A DNA stretch of 26,803 nucleotides from Trachelipus rathkii (GCA_015478945.1 JABUQX010078903.1:1-26803), one strand, 5' to 3'; positions 8,188-17,597 are shown, numbered from the stretch's first letter. Numbers and translations: made by a program. Notes: generated by a model from the letters alone, not told the origin.

Positions 8188-10075
8188 ATGACTTCTTCCA
8201 ACAGATTCGTAGGGCTTGGGGGTGAGGGAGTGAATGTGGGAATGGATGAGGTTGAGAGTCGGCGTGACATGGGAGCAGTGGGCGGTGGTTTAGCGAACAT
8301 GGGTGGTGATATTGAGGAGGAGATGCCTCCAGCAACTCAACAAGATCTGTTGAGGTTCATCAAAGAGAGGGAGAGAGATGAACAAGGCAGAGTTCAGAGA
8401 GATCCACCACCACCTAGAGTCAGCAGTTAACAGACAAGGTAGATCCAGGAAATCCACCTCTTCAGGAGTTCCTGGCTACCATTACCCAGGAATTTAAGTT
8501 CCTAAAAGAGGAAACGGCAATGTTGCGAGCACAACAGCCAATACCACCACAACAACCGATTGTTTCTACAGTTGTTGCTCCAGTGATGACAACAGATGTG
8601 CTGTCAAATGAAATGGCTTTGATAAATTTTGGATCACCAGTTTCCCCATTAATAACAGCACCAATGCAACAACAGCAACAACAACAGTTCTATCCAGGAA
8701 CTATGGCTCAGACATATGTTAGTTCCCCTTCTTCAGACGTTCTTTACACGACGCACACGACGACTCCCCCAACACAACTGACTGACGCTACTAACAGACA
8801 GCAATATATACCTCCTTATTTCAATGATCCCTTGACTTCAAGTCCTTCAGAGATACCGATAACAGTACAACAGCCTGGTATCGTACCGCTTATCGATACC
8901 CGGTCATATGTTGTTCCGCCTCAACCACAACCGATTTACTCTCTTGCAGATAACAGAGAGCCAGCTTCAATACTCGCACCTAGTAGATTAGACATTTTGG
9001 AGCGGCACATGCTTCTAATGTCTCAATCTATTCTCTATCTGGCTGAAATCGCCAAGAACTCCAGAAAAGTGAAAGTGGTTGAGCCAGGAAAGTACAAATA
9101 TGAGGCTGATCAGGATTTGGTTAGTTATTTTGCTGACTTTGAGCAGTATTGCTCATTTAACTATCCAAATGCACCTCATCAATGGTTAAGGCTACTAGGC
9201 AGGCAACTTGAAGGTTCGTTCCTGCAGCTGTACAACTTATTAATTAAAGATGACAGGAACTACAGTTCAATTAAAGAAACACTTTTAACATGGTACCAGC
9301 AAGAGGAGAAAAGGAAAGACGCACATAAGCTCAACGCTTATCATTCAGCTTACAGGACTCCCGGTGAAAGCGTCCGAATGTACGCTCTTCGCCTGGAACA
9401 TCTCGCAAAGAAAGCCTATCGTGGGCTAGACATGAGAGAACATGATTCTCTACGTACAGCTTTCCTTCTGAGTCTTCCTCCTTACGTCGAGAAACGGATA
9501 ACAGAATATATCACACAGCAAGAGGAAGATAGTAACATCCGTGTGACATGGCGAAAGATAGTGAGTCTTGCAGACACCTACATTAGAGACTACGAAAAAG
9601 GGAAGAATGTAGCCGCTTCTTCTAACAGCCGGTTTACCGTGTCTTCGGATCAACCTAAACAAGACTTAGACGAGACAATCAGAATAGATGTCATTAATCC
9701 AGGTTGGTCGAGGTTTTACAATCCCAACATGCACAGCCACAAAAACCTAAAGCAAACAATACCCGCCAACATAATACACGTAACAATAACAATACACGTA
9801 CATATCCCTCATCCAATAACAGACGTAATCAGACCCAAAGCACTTACACACCGACACGTCACAACGAGAACACTAACAGAAAACACCTCGTTTGTGATTA
9901 CTGTGAGAATGTTGGGCACGTGATGGATGAATGCTACAAGTATTTAGGAGTATGCAGTTATTTCAGAAGATTGTTTCTTGTAAGCGAATGAATGAGTCTT
10001 TAAATTGCTCCACGCACGAAACAATTGAATTCGGGTATAGTGTGTCCGTTTTTGTAAGGGTCCACATGCGGGAAT
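8188..10075 (+). pseudogene. gag: gag of G1: N-terminal region, capsid and zinc knuckles (frameshifted)
   Basis: The ATG at 8188 opens a Gly/Glu-rich N-terminus that ends at a TAA at 8428. The coding sense continues one frame over from about 8418, giving Gln/Pro-rich and Thr/Ser-rich linkers (to ~8970). A retrotransposon capsid domain follows at about 8985-9600, with 'ADQDLVSYFADFEQYC', 'PHQWLRLLGRQLEG' and 'SSIKETLLTWYQQEEKR'. A second shift near 9700 leads into an Asn/Arg-rich nucleocapsid with a canonical CX2CX4HX4C knuckle ('CDYCENVGHVMDEC', ~9893-9934). The next knuckle is disrupted by ~17 inserted bases after 9960. A third zinc motif, CX2CX3H ('CPFCKGPHAG' with one extra T), lies near 10050. 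Gag packages the element RNA and builds the particle. With two frameshifts this copy cannot make a full protein unless some are sequencing errors. Confidence 0.85.
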
Positions 10076-10315
10076 AAACAGTTCACTCAGAATACCATCA
10101 AAGAATTGTAAAAAACTTTTAAAATTCAACAATAAACAGAAAAATAAGGCTTGAATTTTGGCAGGTTTTGGTGCAAATCTGAACTTATATCTCACATGCG
10201 GACAAAACACATCAGAGCCCGACTAACAATGCGTGGACTCACCAAGGCGCAACGGAAGTTTGCTTAGACCGTGACGACTGGTGCCATAATATAAAAGTCA
10301 CGATATGAAGGCCGG

Positions 10316-11140
10316 ATGCATGGGTCCTTCAGAAGCAGTACAAGCAGGAGCTTTAAACTGCAAGTCTCCACGGAAATGAGCCCTCCAGTGGAGAATAATA
10401 GCTTACAGCAGCTCAATGCCCTAGTAGACATAGTAAATAGTGATAGAAGTAGTGCTAGCACTTTTCCTGTAGCCGTAGACTTAGTAGTCGATAGCAGTAG
10501 TGCTAGGACCCTTCTACCTGACACAAAGACTCTTTTAATTGACATTAAGACTCTTTTACTTGACACAAAGACTACTAGTGATAGTAATAGAGATAGTTAC
10601 TCTCTTTCTTCTCACGTAGTATGTAGTAGTAGTTCCCATACGGAACCAGTAGTATCAGTAGTAGCAAGTAGCCTCCCTATGGAGACTGTCGTGGTAGGAA
10701 GTAGCGATAGTCATAGTGATAGGCAGGTGAAATCAGCAACAGCAGCAAAAAACGTGGTGAAACCTCATGATAAGTCAGAGGGTATTTATCAGGTCCATCT
10801 GGCAGTAAACAATTTTCCAATTGAGGATGATATGGTAGTTACCATAAATCTCTGCCAGGCAGAAGTTGATCCACTAATTGTTTGTGTGAAATTAGAACAC
10901 AACAGCTCGAATGTGTATGATTGCCTTGTTGATAGTGGGGCAGGTGTAAGTTTGGTGAGTGAAGCAGTATTGCAGACCTTGAGAGAACCAGTTGAGCTTT
11001 TGCCATCTGCGAAAGTAGGGGTGAAAGCAATTAGTGGGTTCGGAAGTGGGCAGAATTTCGATTGACAACTACGTCAACACTAACTCTTCGGTTTCAAGTG
11101 GCTTTGAATTCGCCCACCGAATTATTCAATCGTTCCTGAA
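10316..11140 (+). CDS. Aspartic protease region of G1 pol (partial)
   Basis: The frame open at 10316-11065 has a Ser/Thr/Asp-rich N-terminal half with a three-fold repeat of a seven-residue unit like 'LLLDTKT' (~10518-10572). A retropepsin core follows: 'VYDCLVDSGAGVSLVSEAVL' with catalytic Asp at 10931 in the D-S-G-A form, then 'VGVKAISGFG'. A one-base shift near 11045 leads to a further ~30 codons of family-like strand ('TLTLRFQVAL') ending near 11140. It would cleave Gag and Pol. The initiator here is uncertain because pol is normally made as a Gag fusion. The G2 equivalent (19662-19928) has lost the active-site SGA. Downstream, the expected linker is found inverted rather than continuing. 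Confidence 0.82.
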
Positions 11141-11283
11141 AGAATATACTGAAGTTTGACCATAATATGGGAATATCTCTAAGGGTAATGAGCTCATTGC
11201 CTGATTTGGTCCCAAAAAGAACATCATTGTAGAGAGGAAACAATGATATAAAGTAATGAGCTTCGGGAATTACTGCCACCGTG
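11141..11283 (-). other. Inverted piece of the protease-to-RT linker
   Basis: The minus strand is open here and encodes 'TVAVIPEAHYF' then 'PLYNDVLFGT'. This is the kind of strand-turn-strand that follows the retropepsin in gypsy Pol and corresponds to 'LLVVPQEFMPAPLVLGA' in the G2 linker. The plus strand has stops and no similarity. Since the preceding plus-strand coding ends just where this should begin, the simplest reading is a local inversion of ~140 bp. The rest (11284-11421) holds nothing recognisable. Confidence 0.5.
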
Positions 11284-11421
11284 TACGTATCTCCTCATTG
11301 GTGTATCACAACAGTTAAACAGTCTATATCAACAATTCAAATATAGATAACTAGACTCTGAATAATAAAAGAATGATATTAACTAAAGGTCTTGATTCAT
11401 TAGAGTTTTCTAGAACCCCGG

Positions 11422-12888
11422 TTGTGTGGAGAGATTTTTGCTTGCTCCTTCTTAAATGTACAAAACAATACAATCTCAGTTAGTATTCATGAAAATGGAA
11501 TCCTATTTCATAAGCTGGATTCAGGCGAATTGCTTTACGTTATTTCTCTTGATTTTCTGGTTCATATAGTTTTAGGACTTCACTTTTCTTGTGCCCATAT
11601 CGGACGAAATAAACTTCTTCAGCTTATCTACAAGCATTTTTGGCACCCGCGAGTCAACCGGGTGGTCTCAGACATTGTAAGATGTTGTCCGATATGTCAA
11701 CGACAGAAAACATTCTCTTCTGTCATGACACCTCCGATGCTAAAGATTTTAGCCGAGTATCCATTCGACTTGTGTGCAATGGACTTGCTCCAGTTTCCTC
11801 AAACAGGTTCAGGTCACAAGTACTGTATGGTACTCATTGACCACTTTTCCAAGTGGGTTTCAGTTGTTCCTTTATCGAACAAAACCAGTCTTTCTGTTTC
11901 TAATAAATTCAAACACCAAATTCTTCCATTTCTTCCTAAAGTTCCGAATCGAATTCTCACCGACAACGGTGCTGAGTTCACTTCTCAGACTTTCCAAAAT
12001 GTTCTTCAAGAACACAATATCAAGCATATACGAACTTCTCCGCTTCAACCTGCTAGCAATGGGGTTTGTGAGCGCTTCAACAGAAGTTTAATTCAGATCA
12101 TTAAATGCTTGGTGCTTGAAAATCCCAGTGGTTGGGATGAGGAACTTTCGTCTTCTGTTCTTATTTACAACAACACAGCACATAGTGCTCTCGGTATTTC
12201 ACCTTCCGACTTTCTTCTGCAGAAGGCTCATTCTCCAACACACAGTTTTCCACAATATTGGAAAGAAGGTAGTGCGAACTTCCGACCATTTCGCGTCGGA
12301 CAGAAAGTTGCGAAAAAAGTAATTCGCACTGGTCATAGCACTATTCAGAAGTTCAAGAGCCGATGGGAAGGCCCCTATATCATCACTGCAGTTAATGATA
12401 ACCGGGTCACCTACCTTATTAGACGTGCTAGTGACCAACAAAATAGATTACAGAAAGTCCATTTCTCTCATCTACGAGGATGGATAGATATTCCCACATA
12501 CCTTCGCAGATATTTAGCTCGCAACCCTGAGGTGCGCGAGAAATTCTTTACCAACGAGGATGAAGAAGACGAAGAAGAGGTTGAAAATGCAGAAGACTCT
12601 GATGTTAACTCAGTAGCTAACAGTTCTTCAATATCCGACAATGATGTTGAAGAAGATCCATTTCAACCCATCGAAGACGATGATGATGAAAATGACTTTG
12701 AGGGATTTCTTCCAACAAATCCCATCCCAATGGATCTATTCACGAGGTTGCCTAACTTATGGGATCAAATAGAACAACTGAACGTTGATACTGCAGAATC
12801 AACAATGTCTCTTGTGAGAACTCCAGTCCTTTCACCTATAGTAGTACCGTTCTCCGCCCAAGGTTACTTTCGTGCTTCCTCCAAGTGA
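11422..12888 (+). CDS. Integrase of G1 (C-terminal part of pol)
   Basis: The frame opens at 11422 with TTG, so it is a fragment of a longer Pol, not a gene with its own start. After a pre-integrase segment ('LDSGELLYVISLDFL') comes an HHCC zinc site (His54, His59, Cys89, Cys92), then a complete catalytic triad: Asp121, Asp181 in 'LTDNGAEF' and Glu217 in 'NGVCERFNRSL'. Spacing between the last two is the classic 35 residues. 'WEGPYII' at ~315-321 is the GPY/F module. No chromodomain follows; instead there is an acidic stretch (~375-425) and a low-complexity tail. The enzyme inserts element cDNA and by retroviral analogy would act in the nucleus. The core looks intact. A +1 shift near 12872-12885 leads into the tail at 12872-13546. 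Confidence 0.9.
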   Translation: MCGEIFACSFLNVQNNTISVSIHENGILFHKLDSGELLYVISLDFLVHIVLGLHFSCAHIGRNKLLQLIYKHFWHPRVNRVVSDIVRCCPICQRQKTFSSVMTPPMLKILAEYPFDLCAMDLLQFPQTGSGHKYCMVLIDHFSKWVSVVPLSNKTSLSVSNKFKHQILPFLPKVPNRILTDNGAEFTSQTFQNVLQEHNIKHIRTSPLQPASNGVCERFNRSLIQIIKCLVLENPSGWDEELSSSVLIYNNTAHSALGISPSDFLLQKAHSPTHSFPQYWKEGSANFRPFRVGQKVAKKVIRTGHSTIQKFKSRWEGPYIITAVNDNRVTYLIRRASDQQNRLQKVHFSHLRGWIDIPTYLRRYLARNPEVREKFFTNEDEEDEEEVENAEDSDVNSVANSSSISDNDVEEDPFQPIEDDDDENDFEGFLPTNPIPMDLFTRLPNLWDQIEQLNVDTAESTMSLVRTPVLSPIVVPFSAQGYFRASSK

Positions 12889-13546
12889 TATAACAGAATC
12901 TTCACGAACCATTCCGGTTCCACCTTTATCGTTAAAGCCGAATCTATCTGCTGTTTCCCCAATTCAGGTACACAGTCCTAGTTTGGATTACCATGATTTC
13001 TATACTCATGGGTATCCTTCACAACTTCAAGTATCTTCGGCTTTTACGCCGCCTATCAGTCACACTATTGTGTCATCAGTTCTGACATCCCAATCTCCGG
13101 CTATAACAAATCCAAATACAGTTGCTTTTCACTCAGTTAGTGAACTAGAGGGAGCGTCTTTCTTGAGTTCTTTCTTCAAGGATAGACCAAGTTCCAATCT
13201 CCTTGGTCCTTCAGCAGTTCTCAGTTCTTTTTAAACTCAACAAGATTCGCCTCCACCTTTTTCGCCTTTCAATTTCAGTACGTCTTCTCAACATTCCGAT
13301 TTCTCGGGTTTCCATTCTAGTCCTTCATCTTCTCCTCCTTCAGAATATTATCAGTTACCATCACTTTTTCAACTTTCTCAAACACCACCAGCTCCATATC
13401 ATGTAGTTGGTGAAGTTCTCGGTGATCCTGCTCATCTCCAACTTGATGACAGTGATCTCGAGTTAGTTCACATCGGAGAAGAAGACTTAACCAGGTTCAA
13501 TTTTCCACCTCGCCCATTTACTCGACGTATGGGACAGGTACCCTGA
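12872..13546 (+). pseudogene. Ser/Pro-rich C-terminal tail of G1 pol (one in-frame stop)
   Basis: After the frame change at the end of the integrase ORF, coding-like sequence continues in a single frame from 12872 to TGA at 13544-13546, broken only by TAA at 13232-13234. The ~225-residue tail is rich in Ser, Pro, Phe and Tyr ('DSPPPFSPFNFSTSSQ'), becomes acidic ('LDDSDLELVHIGEEDL') and ends in a basic patch ('RPFTRRMGQVP'). Codon structure is kept after the stop, suggesting one recent mutation or a sequencing error. I recognise no domain. It may be an integrase targeting or assembly tail; that is inference. Confidence 0.6.
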
Positions 13547-14583
13547 TCTTCCGAATGTGATGGAGACGCCTTTAGAATACGTGCTCAATAGACAGAAGGA
13601 GTAGTTTTGTTATACAACCGGTTAGTCAGTTAATAGTTTCTAAAAAATGATTTCAGAATTCTCAACATTTCATCAATTTCTTTCTCATAGGATCTGGCGT
13701 TGTTTCGTTGAACTGAACGCTTGGCTGCTCTTGTGGTATTTTCGGTCTTCTTCCCTCATAAATTTTCCCATTTCCTTCGTTCTTCCTTGGTTCTGTGAGT
13801 TCAGGGAGGGAAGATCATGGGTGGTACAGGGTGGAAATTTGCAGGATGGCAACTGCGGTAATCAGAACATGCGGAATGTTTTGAGATGGATTTTCTAATG
13901 GGATGCGAATTACATGACTCATCTCTCTCTCTTTCATTATATTAGATTCAGACAAATTCAGTGACACTGTAGAATCTTTCTTTACATTCATCTCAGCCTC
14001 ACTGAATACTTGCCTATAATTCTATCAGAACGTTGTTGTTGGTTGTAGTAATTTATTATTATTATTATTTTAATTTAATATTTTTAATATTTAATAAAAC
14101 TGAATTAAAATGTAAAAATGAAAATTTTCCCCTTTAGGCTAATTTTAAGGACATATTTGCATAAAACACAGTTCACAGAGTTGAAAATTGCCCTCGTGGT
14201 ATTCAACGACAATTATGATAAGCCAACAACTGTTATGTTCTTTTGTTACTCAACACATTTTCAATTTGATACACCGACACTTATTATGTGCATATTAATT
14301 TTAAAATTTGTAAAAATGATTTAAAAATCAGAAATTGTAAATTCAGTATTGCAGTATTTCAAATATGATTTATACTTATTGAAAATAAATTAATTATTAA
14401 AACAGCTATATATAGTATATCAGAATTACAAAGATGAGCAAATTCATAATTAAATTTAATTAAATCGGAACTATTTAAATTTTGAATATTTTTAGAATAT
14501 TTTTAGAAGGAACAAGATTGCACTTAATTATTATGTATCACTTACACGGATGCAAATAATAAAGCCCCTGTAATTCTCTTTGC
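13547..14583. other. G1 non-coding stretch between pol and the SGNH-like gene
   Basis: No ORF here resembles a known protein. The sequence is AT-rich from about 14040 with an ATT run at 14051-14066, and ends in the pyrimidine tract of a 3' splice site. An ORF at 13647-13898 has no recognisable similarity and no counterpart in G2. Confidence 0.6.
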
Positions 14584-14585
14584 AG
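14570..14585 (+). promoter_or_regulatory. 3' splice site directly before the SGNH-like gene
   Basis: A pyrimidine-rich tract with TTCTCTTTGCAG ending at 14585 lies 1 nt before the ATG at 14587. It fits the metazoan acceptor consensus and would place the start codon at the head of a spliced subgenomic RNA, as for env in gypsy-type retroviruses. Its likely donor is in the LTR (6917). Confidence 0.55.
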
Positions 14586-14586
14586 T

Positions 14587-15861
14587 ATGAAGACTCTCTT
14601 AGCAGTTGGAGCCAGCGAATTGGAGTTGCTCCGCAGAGAGAAGAAGCTGCTCAGAGAACAATTCAACCTTCATGTAAGGGTGGATTATGGTTCGGGTCGG
14701 ACTATCCACGACTGTCCTTCCTATATCAACACACTCATGAAACCCGACGTTGACTTCATCCTTATATGGGCACTTACACCCTTGGCCTGGCAGAAAAAAT
14801 CCATCTCTAATGGAGACAAGTCAACAACAGTTTTTGAGCCTGTGGTCAACTTTACAGTCGAGGGTGTACCCAACATCATGGATCAAATCACGAAATATGC
14901 CAAAAAGAAAAATCCGAGGGTCAAAGTTTACCTCATGATTCCTCCAGTTAAAGACATGTACGTCTTTAACCAAAAGCGGATCACGAAAGCATGGGGTCCA
15001 GCTTTTGCCGATCACCTCAAAGATGATGACTCCATGTCCCCTCGGTTAATGAGAGAACACTCTATCAGATCCTTCGTCTTGTTTGAAGATTTGGCATATT
15101 ATCGTTATAAGTGGACTGATAAAACCACTCTTCGCGGTAGTGAGGTTTTTAATTATTATTATGGAACCAAACGAGGCACGCCGGAGTATAAAAACACCCC
15201 ACATCTCAGATACATTAAGAAAAAACAGATGTTTCTTCAATCTCCGATGCTATCTGATGGGTTACATGCCAATCGTTTGTTCCTGGAACAGTTCATGCGG
15301 AAATATAAGAGTTTTTTCACTTCCCACGCTCTTTCCCGTCCTACTCGTCCACGGCCTTCTGTTCACTCACGAACTAGCCGTCGACCACCTACTTCGACCT
15401 CAACTAGAAGCGAGGAAAGGAGACAACCAATCCAATCAGTAAACGACTCACCTCGACCGCCCACTTCTCAAACTTTAACCACCTTCGAGAGGCGGTTGGG
15501 TGCGGCTCCCTTCACTGGATTGCCTCCATCAGCTTTTATACCTCCGTGGCCTCACTCCGTTTCAGCCTATACAACTCCACAGTCGGAGCACCCATCAACC
15601 TCGAGTCATCTGCCCGACTACCCGTCTGTTACCCCTACAACGTCTTTACCATTATCACACCGTTCTCAGCTGGCTGGGTCCGACCAGCAACAACTCGATA
15701 GAATCCGATTGGAAATGCGGATAATGTTGGAGAGGTATGATTATGGTTCTTTATCCGACCATAGACGTTCTCTAATTTTGAATTCGATAAAAATCTTTAT
15801 CGAAGAAGAGGAACTAGTGCTTCAATCCCGTCGGGCACGTGTTCTTCCTTCTCTTCAGTAA
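14587..15861 (+). CDS. SGNH-hydrolase-like protein, 424 aa, third gene of G1 (env position)
   Basis: The ORF is complete, from ATG one nt after a splice acceptor to TAA. Residues ~3-245 form the folded part. 'LLAVGASELELL' places Ser10 like the nucleophile of SGNH block I. 'VDYGSGRTI' (Gly35/Gly37) may be block II. 'FILIWALTPLAW' (~58-68) sits where block III would be but lacks its Gly-x-Asn. 'VKVYLMIPPVKDMYVFNQKR' is a core strand and loop. 'SDGLHANRLFLEQ' gives Asp224 and His227 in block V spacing. Residues ~246-370 are a Pro/Ser/Thr/Arg-rich linker, and ~371-415 a charged helical segment. There is no signal peptide or transmembrane helix, so it is not an envelope protein. The folded part is ~40-45% identical by eye to the G2 gene at 4291-2947. 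By family analogy it could be an esterase, or a non-catalytic binding module because the block III Asn is missing. Apart from the integrase core it is the only intact gene in G1. Confidence 0.82.
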   Translation: MKTLLAVGASELELLRREKKLLREQFNLHVRVDYGSGRTIHDCPSYINTLMKPDVDFILIWALTPLAWQKKSISNGDKSTTVFEPVVNFTVEGVPNIMDQITKYAKKKNPRVKVYLMIPPVKDMYVFNQKRITKAWGPAFADHLKDDDSMSPRLMREHSIRSFVLFEDLAYYRYKWTDKTTLRGSEVFNYYYGTKRGTPEYKNTPHLRYIKKKQMFLQSPMLSDGLHANRLFLEQFMRKYKSFFTSHALSRPTRPRPSVHSRTSRRPPTSTSTRSEERRQPIQSVNDSPRPPTSQTLTTFERRLGAAPFTGLPPSAFIPPWPHSVSAYTTPQSEHPSTSSHLPDYPSVTPTTSLPLSHRSQLAGSDQQQLDRIRLEMRIMLERYDYGSLSDHRRSLILNSIKIFIEEEELVLQSRRARVLPSLQ

Positions 15862-16117
15862 ACAGAACAGAACAGACAACAGTTGTCAGTGTAAATATTT
15901 GTAAATATTATATTGCTCTGTCAATATTTCAGTTTTCCGTTTCTCAAATTTTGGTTTTCTGGTTTTGTGTGGTTAAGGATGTAATCAGTTCTTTTGATTT
16001 TCCATCATTTTTCGGTTAATCCCATCTCCTCGCCGCCTACCACTCATTAACAGATCATCGGCTTTATAATTCATCATTATAAGAAATTCCAATGGATCGT
16101 TATTTAATTCAGAGCGA
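15862..16117. other. 3' untranslated segment of G1, no clear polypurine tract
   Basis: The sequence upstream of the 3' LTR ends TTTAATTCAGAGCGA. It lacks the run of ~10 purines expected next to the LTR of a gypsy element. No gene is seen. Confidence 0.55.
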
Positions 16118-17593
16118 TGTAGGGGTTGCTGTCACAGTAACTCCTACTCTATTTGAATATGTGCATCACTAGTAAGCTGAAATGTGCATCACCAATATAT
16201 TTGGTGTATTTTAGATTTTAGATTTAAGATTTATTCTCATTTGTATGCTTTTGTGCCATAATCAGAACTTTTTCCCAATTCTACTAATCTACTGTTTTTA
16301 GGGATATATAAACGTAGATAGTAGCCATTTTCAGCTATAAATATTTTGTGAAGTGGAACAAATTATATTCTGTCCACTCACTGCATCAGGCAAATTAGGA
16401 TTCCTTGTGGACAAGGGATTTCACCTCCGTAAAAGTAAGATATTACTTTTACTATGTTGATACTAATTGTCTTATTGTTTTATAGAGGTGTATGTTGCTC
16501 CATTTTGAGATACTTGTGTGGCATGGCTTATGGTTATTCCTTTTTGCAGTATTGCAGCAGTTCTCCGATCTTACCCAAGATTTGACCAACAACCCTTGGA
16601 GGAAGAATTGATATTACTCCCCAAGGGTAAGTTGAAGCTAAGTTAAGCCATGCTTAAGTATATATCTTATTTTTGTTTTCTGTAAGGAGCACAATTTTAC
16701 ATCATGCCTACTTTTATATTTCTCAGGTTCTAGTGCCGGGAATTACTGTTCTATTATTCTATGTACGGGACCTACTGCTGTTTCATTTCTTAGACTATTT
16801 TGTGAAATCTTTGTGTAAAGTCTACTACCCAAAATTCTACCGCCGAAAAGCAGAACCACATTCAATTCAGCACTGGGAGTGTTACAACGACAAACATAAA
16901 GATAAGAGTCTCATTGTTTGCATCCTTCCACACACATACATACACGTATGTTCTTGTTCCTCGTTTATATGCACTTACTCTGGGAACTTGACTTGAATTT
17001 ATTTAATTGACTTGTCTGATCTTCAATTCAACACGATCTTAGGTTTGGGTCTACTTCTTAGACCAAACCAGCAGCTAACAGATACTCAGAATCGTCACAT
17101 TTAGATTACCCCCCCCCCATTAATTTAATAAACGTTATTTTAAGACGTATTGTTTTCTTTCCCTTGATCATCAATTCATCAAATCTGTTATATTGTGCAA
17201 AAGGGAATCTTCATCACGTCTCACTTACTGAAGATTCATCATTTGCATAAAGACCGAAGTGGAATTGTTCAATGGTAATTACGTAGTTACCGTTAGAAAT
17301 TAACTAATGCTATCATTAATAGCGGTGTAGGTAGGTTAAATATTAACTTAGTTAGTGTGTTCAGACTAACCTTATAACACATTTGTCGCTACAGTAACAG
17401 TAGTACTAACTGACTAATTTTCTCTCTTTTTCTATTAGAATTAATTCATTAATCTTTACTGACAGTTCCTTTTAGTCTCTGATCTTCAACGCTGTATCAG
17501 GTTCTGATCTCACTTTCTAAATTTATGGGGTGGTTTGGGGACTCTGTAACAGTAATAATCCGGGATTTCTTAGCACCTTTACTCTCCCCTACA
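16118..17593 (+). repeat. 3' LTR of G1
   Basis: Direct repeat of 6408-7887, beginning TGTAGGGG and ending CCTACA, followed by the ACGG duplication. It keeps the TATA boxes (near 16305 and 16336), the intron-like segment, the 107-codon ORF (16673-16996) and AATAAA (17127-17132). Most differences from the 5' copy are single bases or short indels, concentrated after ~17100. Confidence 0.92.
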
Positions 17594-17597
17594 ACGG
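17594..17597. repeat. Target site duplication of G1, right (ACGG)
   Basis: Matches 6404-6407. It lies within the G2 RNase H to OTU joint, and G2 coding resumes on both sides. Confidence 0.85.

Larger units (their letters stand above)
6408..17593 (+). mobile_element. G1: Ty3/gypsy LTR retrotransposon, 11.2 kb, lacking reverse transcriptase
   Basis: G1 is bounded by near-identical LTRs of ~1.48 kb with TGTAGG...CCTACA tips and a 4-bp ACGG duplication. In order it carries a tRNA-Lys primer site, gag (8188-10075, frameshifted), protease (10316-11140), a short inverted protease-linker segment, integrase with a long C-terminal tail (11422-13546), ~1 kb without a gene, an SGNH-like gene (14587-15861) and the 3' LTR. 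RT and RNase H should lie between protease and integrase, but only ~280 bp remain there and none of it resembles a polymerase. The gene order protease-integrase follows gypsy elements. G1 could move only with enzymes supplied by a relative. Its LTRs differ by only a few per cent, so it is much younger than its G2 host. Confidence 0.92.

Noticed and set aside
13647..13898. Possible small gene between pol and the SGNH-like gene
   Set aside because: No similarity, no G2 counterpart and no upstream signals.
14587..15861. Envelope glycoprotein for the third gene
   Set aside because: There is no signal peptide, transmembrane helix, cleavage site or cysteine pattern; the motifs point to an SGNH-like fold.
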